64,000 nt of DNA from JAISGQ01 sp045604965 (GTDB lineage: Bacteria; Bacillota; Clostridia; Oscillospirales; Acutalibacteraceae), in contig JAZUPB010000023.1 in NCBI GenBank assembly GCA_045604965.1, positions 62,001 through 126,000 on the forward strand. Reading direction: 5' to 3'. The notes under the pieces were generated by a model. That model was not told the DNA's origin and ran no database searches. It was given only the letters and a program-made list of their open reading frames with translations. Within the stretch, counting starts at the first letter, position 1, and each line of letters opens with the position of its first letter. The position numbers and the translations under genes are program-made. Shown in pieces: positions 1 through 9,400 of the stretch.

Positions 1-11
1 AGGTGAACACA

Positions 12-461
12 GTGAAAATTGAGATCTCAATAGAAAACGAACTGAAAGAACGCAGAGTTGTGATACATACTGAAGAAGTGGACAGTGAAATAACCGACCT
101 TATCGAGCGGATAAAGGGAAGTGCAAAAGAGCGCAGTGATTCTCTGAACGCCTTTGATGACGGCGGAGCGCTGTTTGTTAGCCCTGACGAAATAATCCGA
201 ATCTACTCTCAGGACAAAAAAGTCTTTGCCGAAACCGCAGAAGGTACGTTTACTCTGAAGGCGCGGCTTTACGAGCTTGAGGAAGTCCTTGACGGACGTG
301 TATTTATGAGGATATCCAATTCGGAGATAATAAATCTCCGTCAGGTAAGGCGCATGGACACTTCGCTTACAGGAACCATATGCGTAAGTATGAAAAACGG
401 CACACAGACCTACGCTTCGCGAAGATATGTGGCGCTTATCCGCAAAATGCTGGACATATAG
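12..461 (+). CDS. LytTR-type DNA-binding regulator
   Basis: About 149 residues with no receiver domain. The C-terminal two thirds read as a LytTR DNA-binding domain: an FVSPDEIIRIYSQDKKVF strand region, then RISNSEIINLRQVRRM and the closing YASRRYVALIRKML helix. The GTG at 12 is chosen because AGGTGA at 1-6 is a good ribosome binding site for it; a GTG at position 3 is also in frame but sits inside that site. It is the first gene of a tight cluster with a DUF3021 membrane protein and an ABC exporter. In known LytTR-DUF3021 pairs the regulator controls its own operon and the membrane protein restrains it. The promoter lies before the window. The family call is firm; the regulated signal is unknown. 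Confidence 0.85.
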   Translation: MKIEISIENELKERRVVIHTEEVDSEITDLIERIKGSAKERSDSLNAFDDGGALFVSPDEIIRIYSQDKKVFAETAEGTFTLKARLYELEEVLDGRVFMRISNSEIINLRQVRRMDTSLTGTICVSMKNGTQTYASRRYVALIRKMLDI

Positions 462-473
462 GAGGGAGTAAAA

Positions 474-965
474 ATGAAAAACAAACACATACTTTTAAGA
501 TTTATAATAGGCTTTGCCTGCGGAGTACTGCAGGGAGCTATGGTAATGTTCTTTATCTCTCTCGGTGTCAACGGTATAAATGGCGAGTACATACCCGTAC
601 TGCCATCAACCGTCGAGATGTTCGGCTCAGAAAATATTGCGGTAACAGCTCAGACGGTTCTGACAGGATTGCTTGGCACAGCCTATGCGATGGCATCACT
701 TGTCTACGAAAACCCAAGATGGAGCTTTCTGAAACAGTCTTTGCTGCAGTTTCTCGTAACTTTCCCATGTATACTCGTTGTTTCAAGGGTCTGTTGGGTG
801 CCTGTGGAGATAGAGGGATATATTTCCCTTGCTTGCAGCGTGTTTGCAGGGTACATCATTAATTTCATTGTTCAGCTCAATATTGCAAAAAACAATGTCC
901 GTGAAATAAACGATAAAATGGAGAAATACGTAAAGAGTCTGGAGGATAACGATGACCGCAATTAA
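474..965 (+). CDS. DUF3021 family membrane protein
   Basis: 163 residues with about four hydrophobic segments (near residues 7-30, 52-72, 83-105 and 110-130) and a charged C-terminal tail. It follows the LytTR gene by 12 bases with a strong site (ATAGGAGGG) and overlaps the ABC ATPase gene by 14 bases, so it is translationally coupled. DUF3021 proteins almost always sit beside a LytTR regulator and are thought to act as membrane anti-activators of it. No catalytic motif is visible. The assignment rests on topology, size and context. Confidence 0.75.
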   Translation: MKNKHILLRFIIGFACGVLQGAMVMFFISLGVNGINGEYIPVLPSTVEMFGSENIAVTAQTVLTGLLGTAYAMASLVYENPRWSFLKQSLLQFLVTFPCILVVSRVCWVPVEIEGYISLACSVFAGYIINFIVQLNIAKNNVREINDKMEKYVKSLEDNDDRN

Positions 966-1674
966 AACAGAAAAACTTATAAAGAAATACAAGAACAAGA
1001 CAGCCGTTGACGGCTTGTCGCTGGAAATAAAGAAAGGCGAGCTGTTTTCGCTCCTCGGAGTAAACGGAGCAGGAAAGACCACCACAATAAAAATGCTCTC
1101 CTGCCTGAGCAAGCCCACCTCGGGAGATGCTTTTCTGCTGGGTGACAGCATTGTTTCCGAACCGGAAAAGGTGAAAGCAAAAACAAATATTTCCCCGCAG
1201 GAGACAGCAGTGGCAAAAAATCTGTCTGTGTTTGACAATCTTGTTTTTATGGCACAGATTTACGGAACAAGCAAGAAAGAAGCAAGAGAAAAAGCGGAGG
1301 AACTGATCGAACGTTTTTGCCTGACAGAGGTGAAAAAGAGCAAAGCAAAGACTCTTTCAGGCGGTATGCAGAGAAGACTTTCCATAGCAATGGCGCTTAT
1401 CTCTTCCCCCGAAATACTTTTTCTTGACGAGCCGACATTGGGACTGGACGTTCTCGCACGTCGTGAGCTATGGGGAATAATCCGCAGTCTTCACGGTGAA
1501 GTGACGGTCATTCTGACAACTCATTATATGGAGGAAGCGGAGGAGCTGTCTGACAGAATAGCTGTAATGCAGAACGGAAAGCTCAAAGCTGTCGGTACGG
1601 CAAGCGAGCTTATCGAAAAAACAGGGGCAAAGAATTTTGAAGATGCATTTGTGGCTCTTGTTTCGGAGGTGTAA
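952..1674 (+). CDS. ABC transporter ATP-binding protein
   Basis: 240 residues, full length for a single nucleotide-binding domain. Walker A is GVNGAGKT at residues 36-43, followed by a Q-loop region (NISPQET), the signature LSGGMQRR, Walker B ILFLDEPTLGLD and the H-loop LTTHYMEEAEEL. The GMQRR signature is typical of DrrA/CcmA-like exporters of drugs, lipids or peptides. It overlaps the DUF3021 gene upstream and is two bases from the permease gene, so ATPase and permease form one exporter. The substrate cannot be read from sequence; regulator-linked exporters of this type often deal with antimicrobial peptides or envelope stress. Confidence 0.93.
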   Translation: MTAIKTEKLIKKYKNKTAVDGLSLEIKKGELFSLLGVNGAGKTTTIKMLSCLSKPTSGDAFLLGDSIVSEPEKVKAKTNISPQETAVAKNLSVFDNLVFMAQIYGTSKKEAREKAEELIERFCLTEVKKSKAKTLSGGMQRRLSIAMALISSPEILFLDEPTLGLDVLARRELWGIIRSLHGEVTVILTTHYMEEAEELSDRIAVMQNGKLKAVGTASELIEKTGAKNFEDAFVALVSEV

Positions 1675-1676
1675 AA

Positions 1677-2402
1677 ATGAGAATGCTGACTTTTGCAAAA
1701 AGAAACTTAAAAGAAATGCTCCGCTCGCCGCTGAGCATAGTTTTAGGGCTGGGTTTCCCAATTGTGATGCTTATATTTCTGTCGGTGCTCAATAAGTCCA
1801 TAGCTGCTCCCGTTGATATGTTCAACATAAAGACACTAACACCGGGCATAGCAGTGTTCAGCTTTACCTTTACCACTCTTTTCGTAGGACTGCTCATAGC
1901 TCAGGACAGAGGAAGCTCATTCCTCACAAGGCTTTATTCCTCACCTATGAAAGCAGGAGACTTCATTCTCGGTTATATGCTGCCGATGCTTCCGCTGACA
2001 ATTGCACAGTCGCTCATCTGTTATGGGGCTGCAATGTTTTTCGGATATGAGCTTACTTTGGATACTATTCTGTCTGTAATTGCACTTATCCCGTCGGGAA
2101 TTTTCTACATCGCCCTCGGAGTGCTGTTCGGTTCTCTCTGCAATGAAAAAGCTGTGGGCGGAGTAGGGTCGATAGTTATAAACATCGCAACACTCTCAGC
2201 AGGTGTGTGGTTCCCACTTGAGGATATGAAGGGCACAGCATTCTATAACGTCTGTACCAACCTGCCTTTTTATCATACCGTCAACGTCGGCAGGGGCGGA
2301 GATATAAGGGAAAGCCTTATATGGGTTCTCGTAAGCGCTGCAGTTATGACAATTGTTGCAGTGCTGGTATTCAGAGGTAAAATGAACGCAGACAATGCGT
2401 AA
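1677..2402 (+). CDS. ABC-2 type transporter permease
   Basis: 241 residues with six hydrophobic segments: a TM near 15-38, a cluster between 55 and 80, paired helices at 95-125, 130-155 and 160-185, and a last one at 213-235. This is the ABC-2 permease pattern, and the SSFLTRLYSSPMKAGDFILGY region resembles the coupling segment of daunorubicin-type permeases. It starts two bases after the ATPase stop and ends the LytTR-DUF3021-ABC operon; a strong terminator follows at once. The half-size permease implies a homodimer working with two copies of the preceding ATPase. Confidence 0.9.
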   Translation: MRMLTFAKRNLKEMLRSPLSIVLGLGFPIVMLIFLSVLNKSIAAPVDMFNIKTLTPGIAVFSFTFTTLFVGLLIAQDRGSSFLTRLYSSPMKAGDFILGYMLPMLPLTIAQSLICYGAAMFFGYELTLDTILSVIALIPSGIFYIALGVLFGSLCNEKAVGGVGSIVINIATLSAGVWFPLEDMKGTAFYNVCTNLPFYHTVNVGRGGDIRESLIWVLVSAAVMTIVAVLVFRGKMNADNA

Positions 2403-2406
2403 AACA

Positions 2407-2441
2407 AAAAGCACGAAGTCATCACAATGCTTCGTGCTTTT
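2407..2441 (+). terminator. Intrinsic terminator after the ABC operon
   Basis: Inverted repeat AAAGCACGAAG / CTTCGTGCTTT with an 11-base loop and T-rich 3' side, 5 bases after the permease stop. Confidence 0.85.
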
Positions 2442-2495
2442 AATATTGACAGCTTTCTTTTTTATCTGCAACACATTCTTCTCATTGACAAAACA

Positions 2496-2524
2496 TTGAC
2501 AAAGAGATGAAAATAAGTCATAAT
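2496..2524 (+). promoter_or_regulatory. Sigma-A promoter for the ene-reductase/AcnX operon
   Basis: TTGACA (2496-2501), 17-base spacer, CATAAT (2519-2524). The start codon follows 42 bases after the -10. A second TTGACA at 2485-2490 lies just upstream. A site AAAAGGAG precedes the ATG at 2566. Confidence 0.65.
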
Positions 2525-2565
2525 TATAATGATGTAATTTTATATTAAAAAGGAGTGTCTTTTTA

Positions 2566-4626
2566 ATGGATCAGAAATACGAAGCTCTGTTTACGCCTTG
2601 GAAGATAGGCAATGTGGAAATAAAGAACCGCATTGTTCTCTGTCCTATGGGCGGAACATCCCTGTTCGGATGGATGGAGCATACAGGCAACCACTTTGAC
2701 AAAGAGGCCGCCAAGTTCTTCCTTGAAAAAGCAAAGAACAATGTAGGTCTTATTATCCCCGGCATTGCACCTATCCGAAGCACCTTTATGAACCAGTGGC
2801 TCTATCAGAACAAGAAGATGTTCAAAGAGCTGAAGGAGTTTATGGAGGAGATTCATAAGACAGGGGCAAAGCTATTTGTGCAGATAACAGCAGGTATGGG
2901 ACGTTCCTGGGCTATTCCCACACCTCTTGTAATGCTTCACAATGCACCTGTGATCCGCGATCTTATAAAGCCTATAATCAACGTTCGCGCTCAGTCAATG
3001 AGCCCCTCCGAACTGCCTTCCAGATGGTCTGATAAGGTAAAATGCCGCGCTATCACCGTAAAGGAAATAAATCAGATAGTCGATGCATTTGCAAAGACAG
3101 CAAAGCTCTGCAAGGAGGCAGGTGTTGACGGCGTAGAAGTACACGCTGTTCACGAGGGATACCTTCTTGACCAGTTCACCCTCGAATATACTAATAAGCG
3201 TACCGATAATTACGGCGGTTCCTTTGAAAACCGCTACCGTTTTGCAACGGACATCGTAAAGGCTATAAAAGCCTCCTGCGGCGAGGATTACCCTGTGTCT
3301 CTGCGCTATTCCGTAAGATCCTACGTTAAGGATTTCTGCGTAGGCGCAGTCCCCGGTGAGGAGTTCACCGAAATAGGACGAGATATGGAAGAGAGCGAAA
3401 AGGCTGCAAAGTATCTGCAGGACGCAGGCTACGATATGCTCAACGCCGACAATGGAACCTATGATTCCTGGTACTGGGCACATCCGCCTATGTATATGCC
3501 TCAGAACTGCAACCTTGAGGACGTTGCACACATAAAGAAGTTTGTTGACATCCCTGTTGTGTGTGCAGGACGTATGGAACCCGATGTAGGCGCCGAGGCT
3601 ATTGCCGAAGGCAGAATAGACGCAATGGGCGTAGCACGTCAGTTTCTGGCTGACGAAGAATGGGTCACAAAGCTTATCGAAGACAGACTGGAGGATATCC
3701 GTCCCTGCATCTGCTGCCACAACGCCTGCTTCAATATGGCACATTACAAGGGAGTTGCAAATGCACAGTCTATCTACGATGCAAGCCACATTGCACGCTG
3801 CGCTCTCGATCCGAGAGTTATGCAGTCCGATAAGTATTCTATTGAAAAGGCTAAAAAGTCAAAGAAGGTGGCAGTTATCGGCGGCGGTATAGGCGGTATG
3901 GAAGCGGCTATCGTATGTGCAAAGCGCGGACATAAGGTAAGCCTTTATGAAAAGTCCGATAAGCTGGGCGGTGTGTTCATTGCCGCTGCAGCACCCTCAT
4001 TCAAGGAAAAGGACAAGGCACTCATTGCCTGGTATAACCGTGAGATACAGAAATATGATATCGACATACATATGAATACTGAGGTCAAAAACATCAAGTC
4101 TCTCGGTGCTGACGAAGTTATCATAGCAACAGGCGCAGTTCCCAACAGAATACCAGTAAAGGGTGCTGAAAAAGCAGTAGAAGCTATTGATTATCTCCTT
4201 GGGAACAAGGAGGTCGGCGAAAATGTTGTTATCGTCGGCGGCGGTCTCACAGGCTGTGAAATAGCATATGATCTTTACCTCAAGGGCAAAAAGCCTACTA
4301 TTATCGAAATGAAGAATGATCTCATCGTCTCTGACAAGATCTGTCTTGCAAACACCTCCTTCCTCCGCGACTTCTTCGCTGCAAACAAGGTACCCACATA
4401 TCTTGAGACAGGCGTATCGGAGATAAAGGACGGTGTCGTCACCGCAAAGGGCAAGGACGGCAAGCTTATTGAAATACCTGCAGACAGCGTAATTCTTTCT
4501 GTAGGCTACAAGCCTGCGCCTCTTGCAAAGAAGAGCGGAAAAGTACACGTTATCGGCGATGCGTCCGCAGTAGGCAGCCTGAGAACTGTTATCTGGCAGG
4601 CCTGGGACGAGGCAATGAAGATCTAA
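2566..4626 (+). CDS. Old-yellow-enzyme-type FMN/Fe-S/FAD ene-reductase
   Basis: 686 residues in the two-part layout of 2,4-dienoyl-CoA reductase, 2-enoate reductase and BaiCD/BaiH enzymes. Residues 1-365 form an FMN TIM barrel with the family string EGYLLDQFTLEYTNKRTDNY. A cluster follows with C381, C384, C388 and C412 (CICCHNAC, then ARCALDP). C-terminal dinucleotide folds follow: VIGGGIGGMEAA near 437-448 for FAD and VIVGGGLTGCE near 554-564 for NAD(P)H. Known relatives reduce activated C=C bonds of enoyl-CoAs, enoates or steroid-like substrates; which one applies here is not visible. It heads an operon with both aconitase-X subunits, which suggests that a dehydration product is its substrate. 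The gap between the third and fourth cysteines (23 residues) is longer than the usual 11 or so. Confidence 0.9.
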   Translation: MDQKYEALFTPWKIGNVEIKNRIVLCPMGGTSLFGWMEHTGNHFDKEAAKFFLEKAKNNVGLIIPGIAPIRSTFMNQWLYQNKKMFKELKEFMEEIHKTGAKLFVQITAGMGRSWAIPTPLVMLHNAPVIRDLIKPIINVRAQSMSPSELPSRWSDKVKCRAITVKEINQIVDAFAKTAKLCKEAGVDGVEVHAVHEGYLLDQFTLEYTNKRTDNYGGSFENRYRFATDIVKAIKASCGEDYPVSLRYSVRSYVKDFCVGAVPGEEFTEIGRDMEESEKAAKYLQDAGYDMLNADNGTYDSWYWAHPPMYMPQNCNLEDVAHIKKFVDIPVVCAGRMEPDVGAEAIAEGRIDAMGVARQFLADEEWVTKLIEDRLEDIRPCICCHNACFNMAHYKGVANAQSIYDASHIARCALDPRVMQSDKYSIEKAKKSKKVAVIGGGIGGMEAAIVCAKRGHKVSLYEKSDKLGGVFIAAAAPSFKEKDKALIAWYNREIQKYDIDIHMNTEVKNIKSLGADEVIIATGAVPNRIPVKGAEKAVEAIDYLLGNKEVGENVVIVGGGLTGCEIAYDLYLKGKKPTIIEMKNDLIVSDKICLANTSFLRDFFAANKVPTYLETGVSEIKDGVVTAKGKDGKLIEIPADSVILSVGYKPAPLAKKSGKVHVIGDASAVGSLRTVIWQAWDEAMKI

Positions 4627-4640
4627 AGGAGGAAAAACAA

Positions 4641-5915
4641 ATGATACTTACTCCCGAACAACAGCAGATACTGGACGGCGCAAAGGGCGAAACTCTTGCA
4701 AAAGTTATGAAGACACTGGTTATGTACGGTGATGCTTTCGAAGCTGAAAAGCTGGTGCCCATAACCTCTGAATATAACCACCTTGTAACATCCTTCGGAC
4801 TGAAGGTAATGTCCCCTGTATATGATCTTATGCAGCAGCTGCTCGATGCAGGAGTTTCATCGGAGCAGAAATTCTCTGTTGACCCCAGACCTCTTGATAA
4901 GAACGTACCTGCCAGCTTCCTGCAGAACTTTGTTTTCAAGAACTTTATGTACAAGAAACAGGATTTCTATGAGGGTCAGCTTCAGAAGCTGGGTCTTATG
5001 GACAAGGACGCATTTACCTGCGCCTGCTATATGGATGAGGTTGGCAACAAGCCCAAAAAGGGTGATGTACTTAGCTGGGCGGAATCCTCTGCGGTAGTAT
5101 ATGCAAACTCCGTGCTCGGAGCACGCTGCAACAGAAATTCGGGCATTATCGATATTATGGGATCTATCGTAGGTTATGTTCCTTATTTCGGACTCCTCAC
5201 CGATGAAGGCAGAAAAGCTACCTGGGTAGTAAAAATCGAGACCACCAAAAAGCCCGAAGCACAGCTTCTCGGCTCTGCTATCGGAATGAAGGTAATGGAA
5301 GACGTACCTTATGTTGTCGGACTTGACAAATGGATAGGATCAGAACTTAACGACGAGGCATGTACATATCTTAAAGACTTCGGTGCAGCAACCGCATCAA
5401 ACGGCGCAGTAGGCCTTTATCACATTGAAAACCTCACACCTGAAGCAGTTGAGCAGGGCAAGGAACTGATCGCTGAGGGAGCAAAGGAATATATTATTGA
5501 CGATGCTGAGCTTGAGCGCGTAAAGGCAAATTATCCTGTTGTATGGAAAAATCCTGATGCAAAGCCAAAGCTTTGCTTTATGGGATGTCCTCATATGTCT
5601 CTCCAGCAGCTCAAGGACTGGACTGATAAGGTAGAGGCAGGACTCAAGGCATCGAAGAAGAAAAAGGTGGTTATCCCCACAGTATTCACCGCAGCTCCCG
5701 GTGTTCTTGAGGAGTTCAATAAGACAGAATATGCAGATAGACTTAAGAAGACAGGTGTAATCACTTCCTATATCTGTCCCCTTATGTATATGAACAATCC
5801 CCTTTGTAAGACAATGCCGGTAATAACCTCATCAAATAAGCTTCGCACATATACATCGGCACGTTACTACACTGATGACGAGATACTTCTCGCAATAACA
5901 AAGGGAGGAAAATAA
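4641..5915 (+). CDS. Aconitase X catalytic (large) subunit
   Basis: 424 residues, full length for the AcnX catalytic subunit (old name DUF521). The N-terminus ILTPEQQQILDGAKGE and the SEYNHLVTSFGL region are family hallmarks. Cysteines in conserved settings, C163 (GARCNRNSG), C316 (MGCPHMS) and C379 (ICPLMYMN), are the likely Fe-S ligands. AcnX enzymes are hydro-lyases: archaeal members dehydrate phosphomevalonate and many proteobacterial ones dehydrate cis-3-hydroxy-L-proline. Which reaction applies here is unknown. The start has a good AAAGGAGG site 14 bases after the reductase stop, and the swivel subunit follows with one base between. An ene-reductase partner argues for reductive use of the unsaturated product. 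Confidence 0.9.
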   Translation: MILTPEQQQILDGAKGETLAKVMKTLVMYGDAFEAEKLVPITSEYNHLVTSFGLKVMSPVYDLMQQLLDAGVSSEQKFSVDPRPLDKNVPASFLQNFVFKNFMYKKQDFYEGQLQKLGLMDKDAFTCACYMDEVGNKPKKGDVLSWAESSAVVYANSVLGARCNRNSGIIDIMGSIVGYVPYFGLLTDEGRKATWVVKIETTKKPEAQLLGSAIGMKVMEDVPYVVGLDKWIGSELNDEACTYLKDFGAATASNGAVGLYHIENLTPEAVEQGKELIAEGAKEYIIDDAELERVKANYPVVWKNPDAKPKLCFMGCPHMSLQQLKDWTDKVEAGLKASKKKKVVIPTVFTAAPGVLEEFNKTEYADRLKKTGVITSYICPLMYMNNPLCKTMPVITSSNKLRTYTSARYYTDDEILLAITKGGK

Positions 5916-5916
5916 G

Positions 5917-6360
5917 ATGAGAGAATTCAAAGGAAGAGTAGTTACTCCCGGAACAGTTACCGCAGAGGCAGTAGTTACAAAGCAGGGCTTCAATACTCTT
6001 GCATCACTGCAGATGGCGCTGCAGTTCGGCGATAAAGAGGCAAAATGCGGTGACCAGAACAACCCCGACATCAACGGTATGCCCCTTGCAGGCAAGGCGC
6101 TTTGCCTGCCTCAGACAATAGGATCAACAACAGGAGGACTTGTTCTGTATTGCGCAAACGCAATGCACCGTCAGCCCGCTTGTATGCTGTTTGCAAATCA
6201 TATTGATTCCCTTGCAGCAGCAGGTGCTGTACTTGCAGATGTATGGGTAGACGATGTGACAATGCCTGTTATTGACTGTCTCGGAGACGAGTTCCTGGAG
6301 TATGTAAAAACAGGAATGAAGATCACAGTAAAAGAGGACGGAATCGTCGTCGCAGAATAA
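5917..6360 (+). CDS. Aconitase X swivel (small) subunit
   Basis: 147 residues matching the DUF126 swivel domain: FKGRVVTPGTVTAEAVVTKQ at the start, then LAGKALCLPQTIGSTTG, where the S-T-T-G loop is the conserved substrate/cluster-facing segment of the family, and IDCLGDEFLEYVKTG near the end. Large and small subunits are separate here, as in archaeal phosphomevalonate dehydratase and in one class of bacterial enzymes; in others they are fused. It starts one base after the large-subunit stop (AGGGAGGA site) and ends the operon before a bidirectional terminator. Together with the large subunit it forms the active hydro-lyase. Confidence 0.9.
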   Translation: MREFKGRVVTPGTVTAEAVVTKQGFNTLASLQMALQFGDKEAKCGDQNNPDINGMPLAGKALCLPQTIGSTTGGLVLYCANAMHRQPACMLFANHIDSLAAAGAVLADVWVDDVTMPVIDCLGDEFLEYVKTGMKITVKEDGIVVAE

Positions 6361-6366
6361 ATGAAC

Positions 6367-6406
6367 AACCCACCCGACGCATAAATTGTGTGCGTTGGGT
6401 GGGTTT
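6367..6406. terminator. Terminator after the AcnX operon
   Basis: Stem ACCCACCCGACGCA / TGCGTTGGGTGGGT with a short AT loop and TTTT tail, 7 bases after the swivel-subunit stop. Confidence 0.85.
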
Positions 6407-6414
6407 TATTGCTG

Positions 6415-6451
6415 AAAAAAGAGGTAAGCAGCATCGCTGCTTACCTCTTTT
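6415..6451. terminator. Second, near-perfect bidirectional terminator
   Basis: Stem AAAAGAGGTAAGCAGC / GCTGCTTACCTCTTTT around a 1-3 base loop, with A-run before and T-run after. It lies between convergent genes and can stop transcripts from both sides. It is the likely stop for the LRR gene on the minus strand. Confidence 0.85.
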
Positions 6452-6474
6452 GCTGTTTTAATAGGAAAAAACGA

Positions 6475-9400
6475 TTATTTATTGCCCTTTTTCTTTTTTG
6501 TGATAATAACAATCAATCCGCCTATGATAACCGCAGCGCTTATGCAGAGGACGATAGTTGCAATGACGGAACCTGTGGAATCATCACCGGTCTTGGGTCC
6601 TTCGCTGCCGTCAGTTTCGCCTGTGCCGGGTGCAGAGCTTCCGTTTCCTGAGCCCGAACCGCTTCCGGAGCCGGAACCGCCGCCGTTATTATTGTCATCG
6701 TTGGTGGTTCCCGACTTGTTCTGATAAACGAGAACATAGGGAGAGAAGGAATCTGCGTCAAAGGTAAGACCATCGGATGTTGCAGAAACTGCGATCTCGT
6801 CCATAGTACCTGCCTTTATGCCGGAATCGTTGTAGTGGAACATATAGAAGGTGTAATTCTTATATTTTTCTGCAACGGTGGTAGTCGGATACTTGAGAGT
6901 GATCTTTACCTTGCCTGAGAAATCCCTAATTTCCTTGTTCTTGCTGTCGAGGAAGGAGAAATCATAGATGTAGTAGTTATTCTTGGAAGCATCAAAGGAA
7001 GAGAGCTTGGTCTTTACCTTTGCAAGAAGTGTTGCTGAGGTGACGCTGGTGGTGTCAGCAAACTTTTTGGAGTTGAATGTGAGCAGAGTGTTGTTGGAGG
7101 GTGTCTTTGCTCTGGTAAGATCACCTGCAGCAATGAGAACATTGTCGGAAGAGGTGCAGGTAGCGCCTTCCTCTATTACAACATCGACGATCATACCTAT
7201 AGCGTCATTCAGTGTGAATTCGCCGCCCGGGGTGATCTTCATCTCTGTTGTTTTCATACCGAGGTTCTGTGTTGTGAAATCGGGGAACTTCTCGTTTACA
7301 ACAGCACAGTAAACAGTCTGGTTGAGGACAGGATCCTTGAACTTGAATTTACCGCCGCCTAAGTTCTCGTAATCGGTGCTTGCAGAAAGTACGGTATCCT
7401 CAGTAGTTCCCTTCTTGTACCAGACAAAGTTGGAAGCAGAGCCTGTAGCGGTGTTTCGATACAGTTCGCTGAGATCAACAGTGCCGCCGACTGCCTTTAT
7501 GGAAGGCAGCTGATAGGTGGCCTGAGGAGAATAGGTGTAATTTGCCTCAGTAATACCTGCGACATAGGGAAGATCCTTGATAGTGAAGCAGTTATCGGAA
7601 ATATCAAGCTTCTTGAGCTTGGTGTTTTTGCTCAGATCAATAGTTTCGAGCAGGTTTCCGGAGAGATTGAGAGTTTCAAGATCAGTTGCACTTGTAAGGG
7701 AAGCCTCGGTAATCTTCATATCCGTAGCGGAAAGAAGAGTAAGCTTGCCTGAAGTGTAAAGCTTGATAGCGGTGCCGCCTAGAGCATCCTCAGCAGTGTA
7801 GAATACCGTTTCGCCTGTCTTGTCGGAAACAATCTTTCCGTCGCCCCAGTCGATATAAACGGTATCATCGCAGGAGATGGTAAGAGAAACATCCTGACCT
7901 GCGGTCATAGAGGTGCGGAGAACAGCTGTAGGTGCTCCGAATTCAGGGAGAGTGGCTGTAAGATTTACATTTGTTGTCTTGATAACGAAATCATTGCCAA
8001 AATCATCGGTATCCTTCATTTCGCAGTAAGCGGAAATGCCGTCGTGCTCATCGCCGAATGTGAAGACGCCGTTGTTGCTGGTCTTGGGAGTGATCTCTTC
8101 CTTTGTCTTTGCGTTGATCCACTTGTATGAGGTGGCGCCAATGGATGAAAGATCAATGGAAGTGCCTGCCTTCATTGTGGTGGGAATCTCAATATCCGCC
8201 TGAGGTGAGTAGGTGTAGGTGACGCTGTCACTGAGATTATCAGGCAGAGTGTTGAATGTAAGTGCGTTATTCTCACACTTGACAGTCTTGAAAGAACCGG
8301 GCTCTGTAAGCTCGAGAGAAGTCAGACTATTTCCGCTGCAGTCGAGGATTTCGAGAGCGGTGTTTGCGGTGAGATCGGTCTGGCTGATATTGTTGTTTGA
8401 AATATCAAGCTCCTTGAGCTTTACGTTGTTGCTCAGATCAATATTGTAAAGGTTGTTGTTTGCTGCGTAAAGCTTTTCAAGGTCTGTATTTGATGCAAGA
8501 TCAAGAATGGTGATTCTTTCACTTTCATCGGCAGTTTCGATGGAAGATACATCGAGAACGGTGAGATCGGGGCAGCGTGCAACATATATACCGGTGATGA
8601 AAGGCGGTGTGTTATCTGCATCGCGGCTTACATCGATCTCGGTGATCTTTCCTGAGGTGTTGACGCTGACACTGAAAATATTTTCCTGATTTGGCACAGT
8701 GCTCGGAAGAACATTTCCGGAGATTTCAATAGGCTTGCTGTAATCGCCGTCTTCGCGTTCGACTCTCTGAGTATTGCCATCACCCCAGGATACGTAAACG
8801 GGGCGGTCAGCGACAACAGAGAAGGAGAAAGGTCCTGCCTGATCTGTACATACAGTAAATCCGGAAGCACCGGGGCCTGTAAGATCGGGATATACATATG
8901 CCTGAGTGGTGGGAAGCTCCAGGTCGCCAAGCTTTTCGCTGGTGATCACGAAGTAGATGTTCTGATCGGCCATATCCTGTGTTACAGTAAATTTGCCGTC
9001 GGAGTTTGAAAGGGTCTCAGCGTCGTTTACATACAGGGTGTATGTTGTTTTATCGCCGGGCACAGCCGAAGCATAATCAGTAAGATCGATTTCTTCTCCA
9101 ACTGTGTAAGTCTTATCGATGGAGATGCGGTCCTGACCGCCGTATGCATAGCTGGTGCAAACGGGATTCTGAGTAAGCGGCTCAGCGGGGAGAGTGCCGT
9201 GATTAAGCTTATTATTGCTCAGATCAACAGCGGTGAATGTGCCGTTGTCATAAAGGTTTACAGTTTCAAGATCATTGCCGCAAAGATAAACTGATGTAAG
9301 CTTTTCGTTTGCGGTGAGATCGGCAGATGTAAGCTTGTTGAATTCTGCCTTCAGACGTTCAAGCTCCTTGCAGGATGAAAGGTCGAGAGAAGCAATGCTG

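Noticed and set aside
2995..3789. 264-codon minus-strand frame inside the ene-reductase gene
   Set aside because: It is antisense to a conserved flavoenzyme with no initiation signal.
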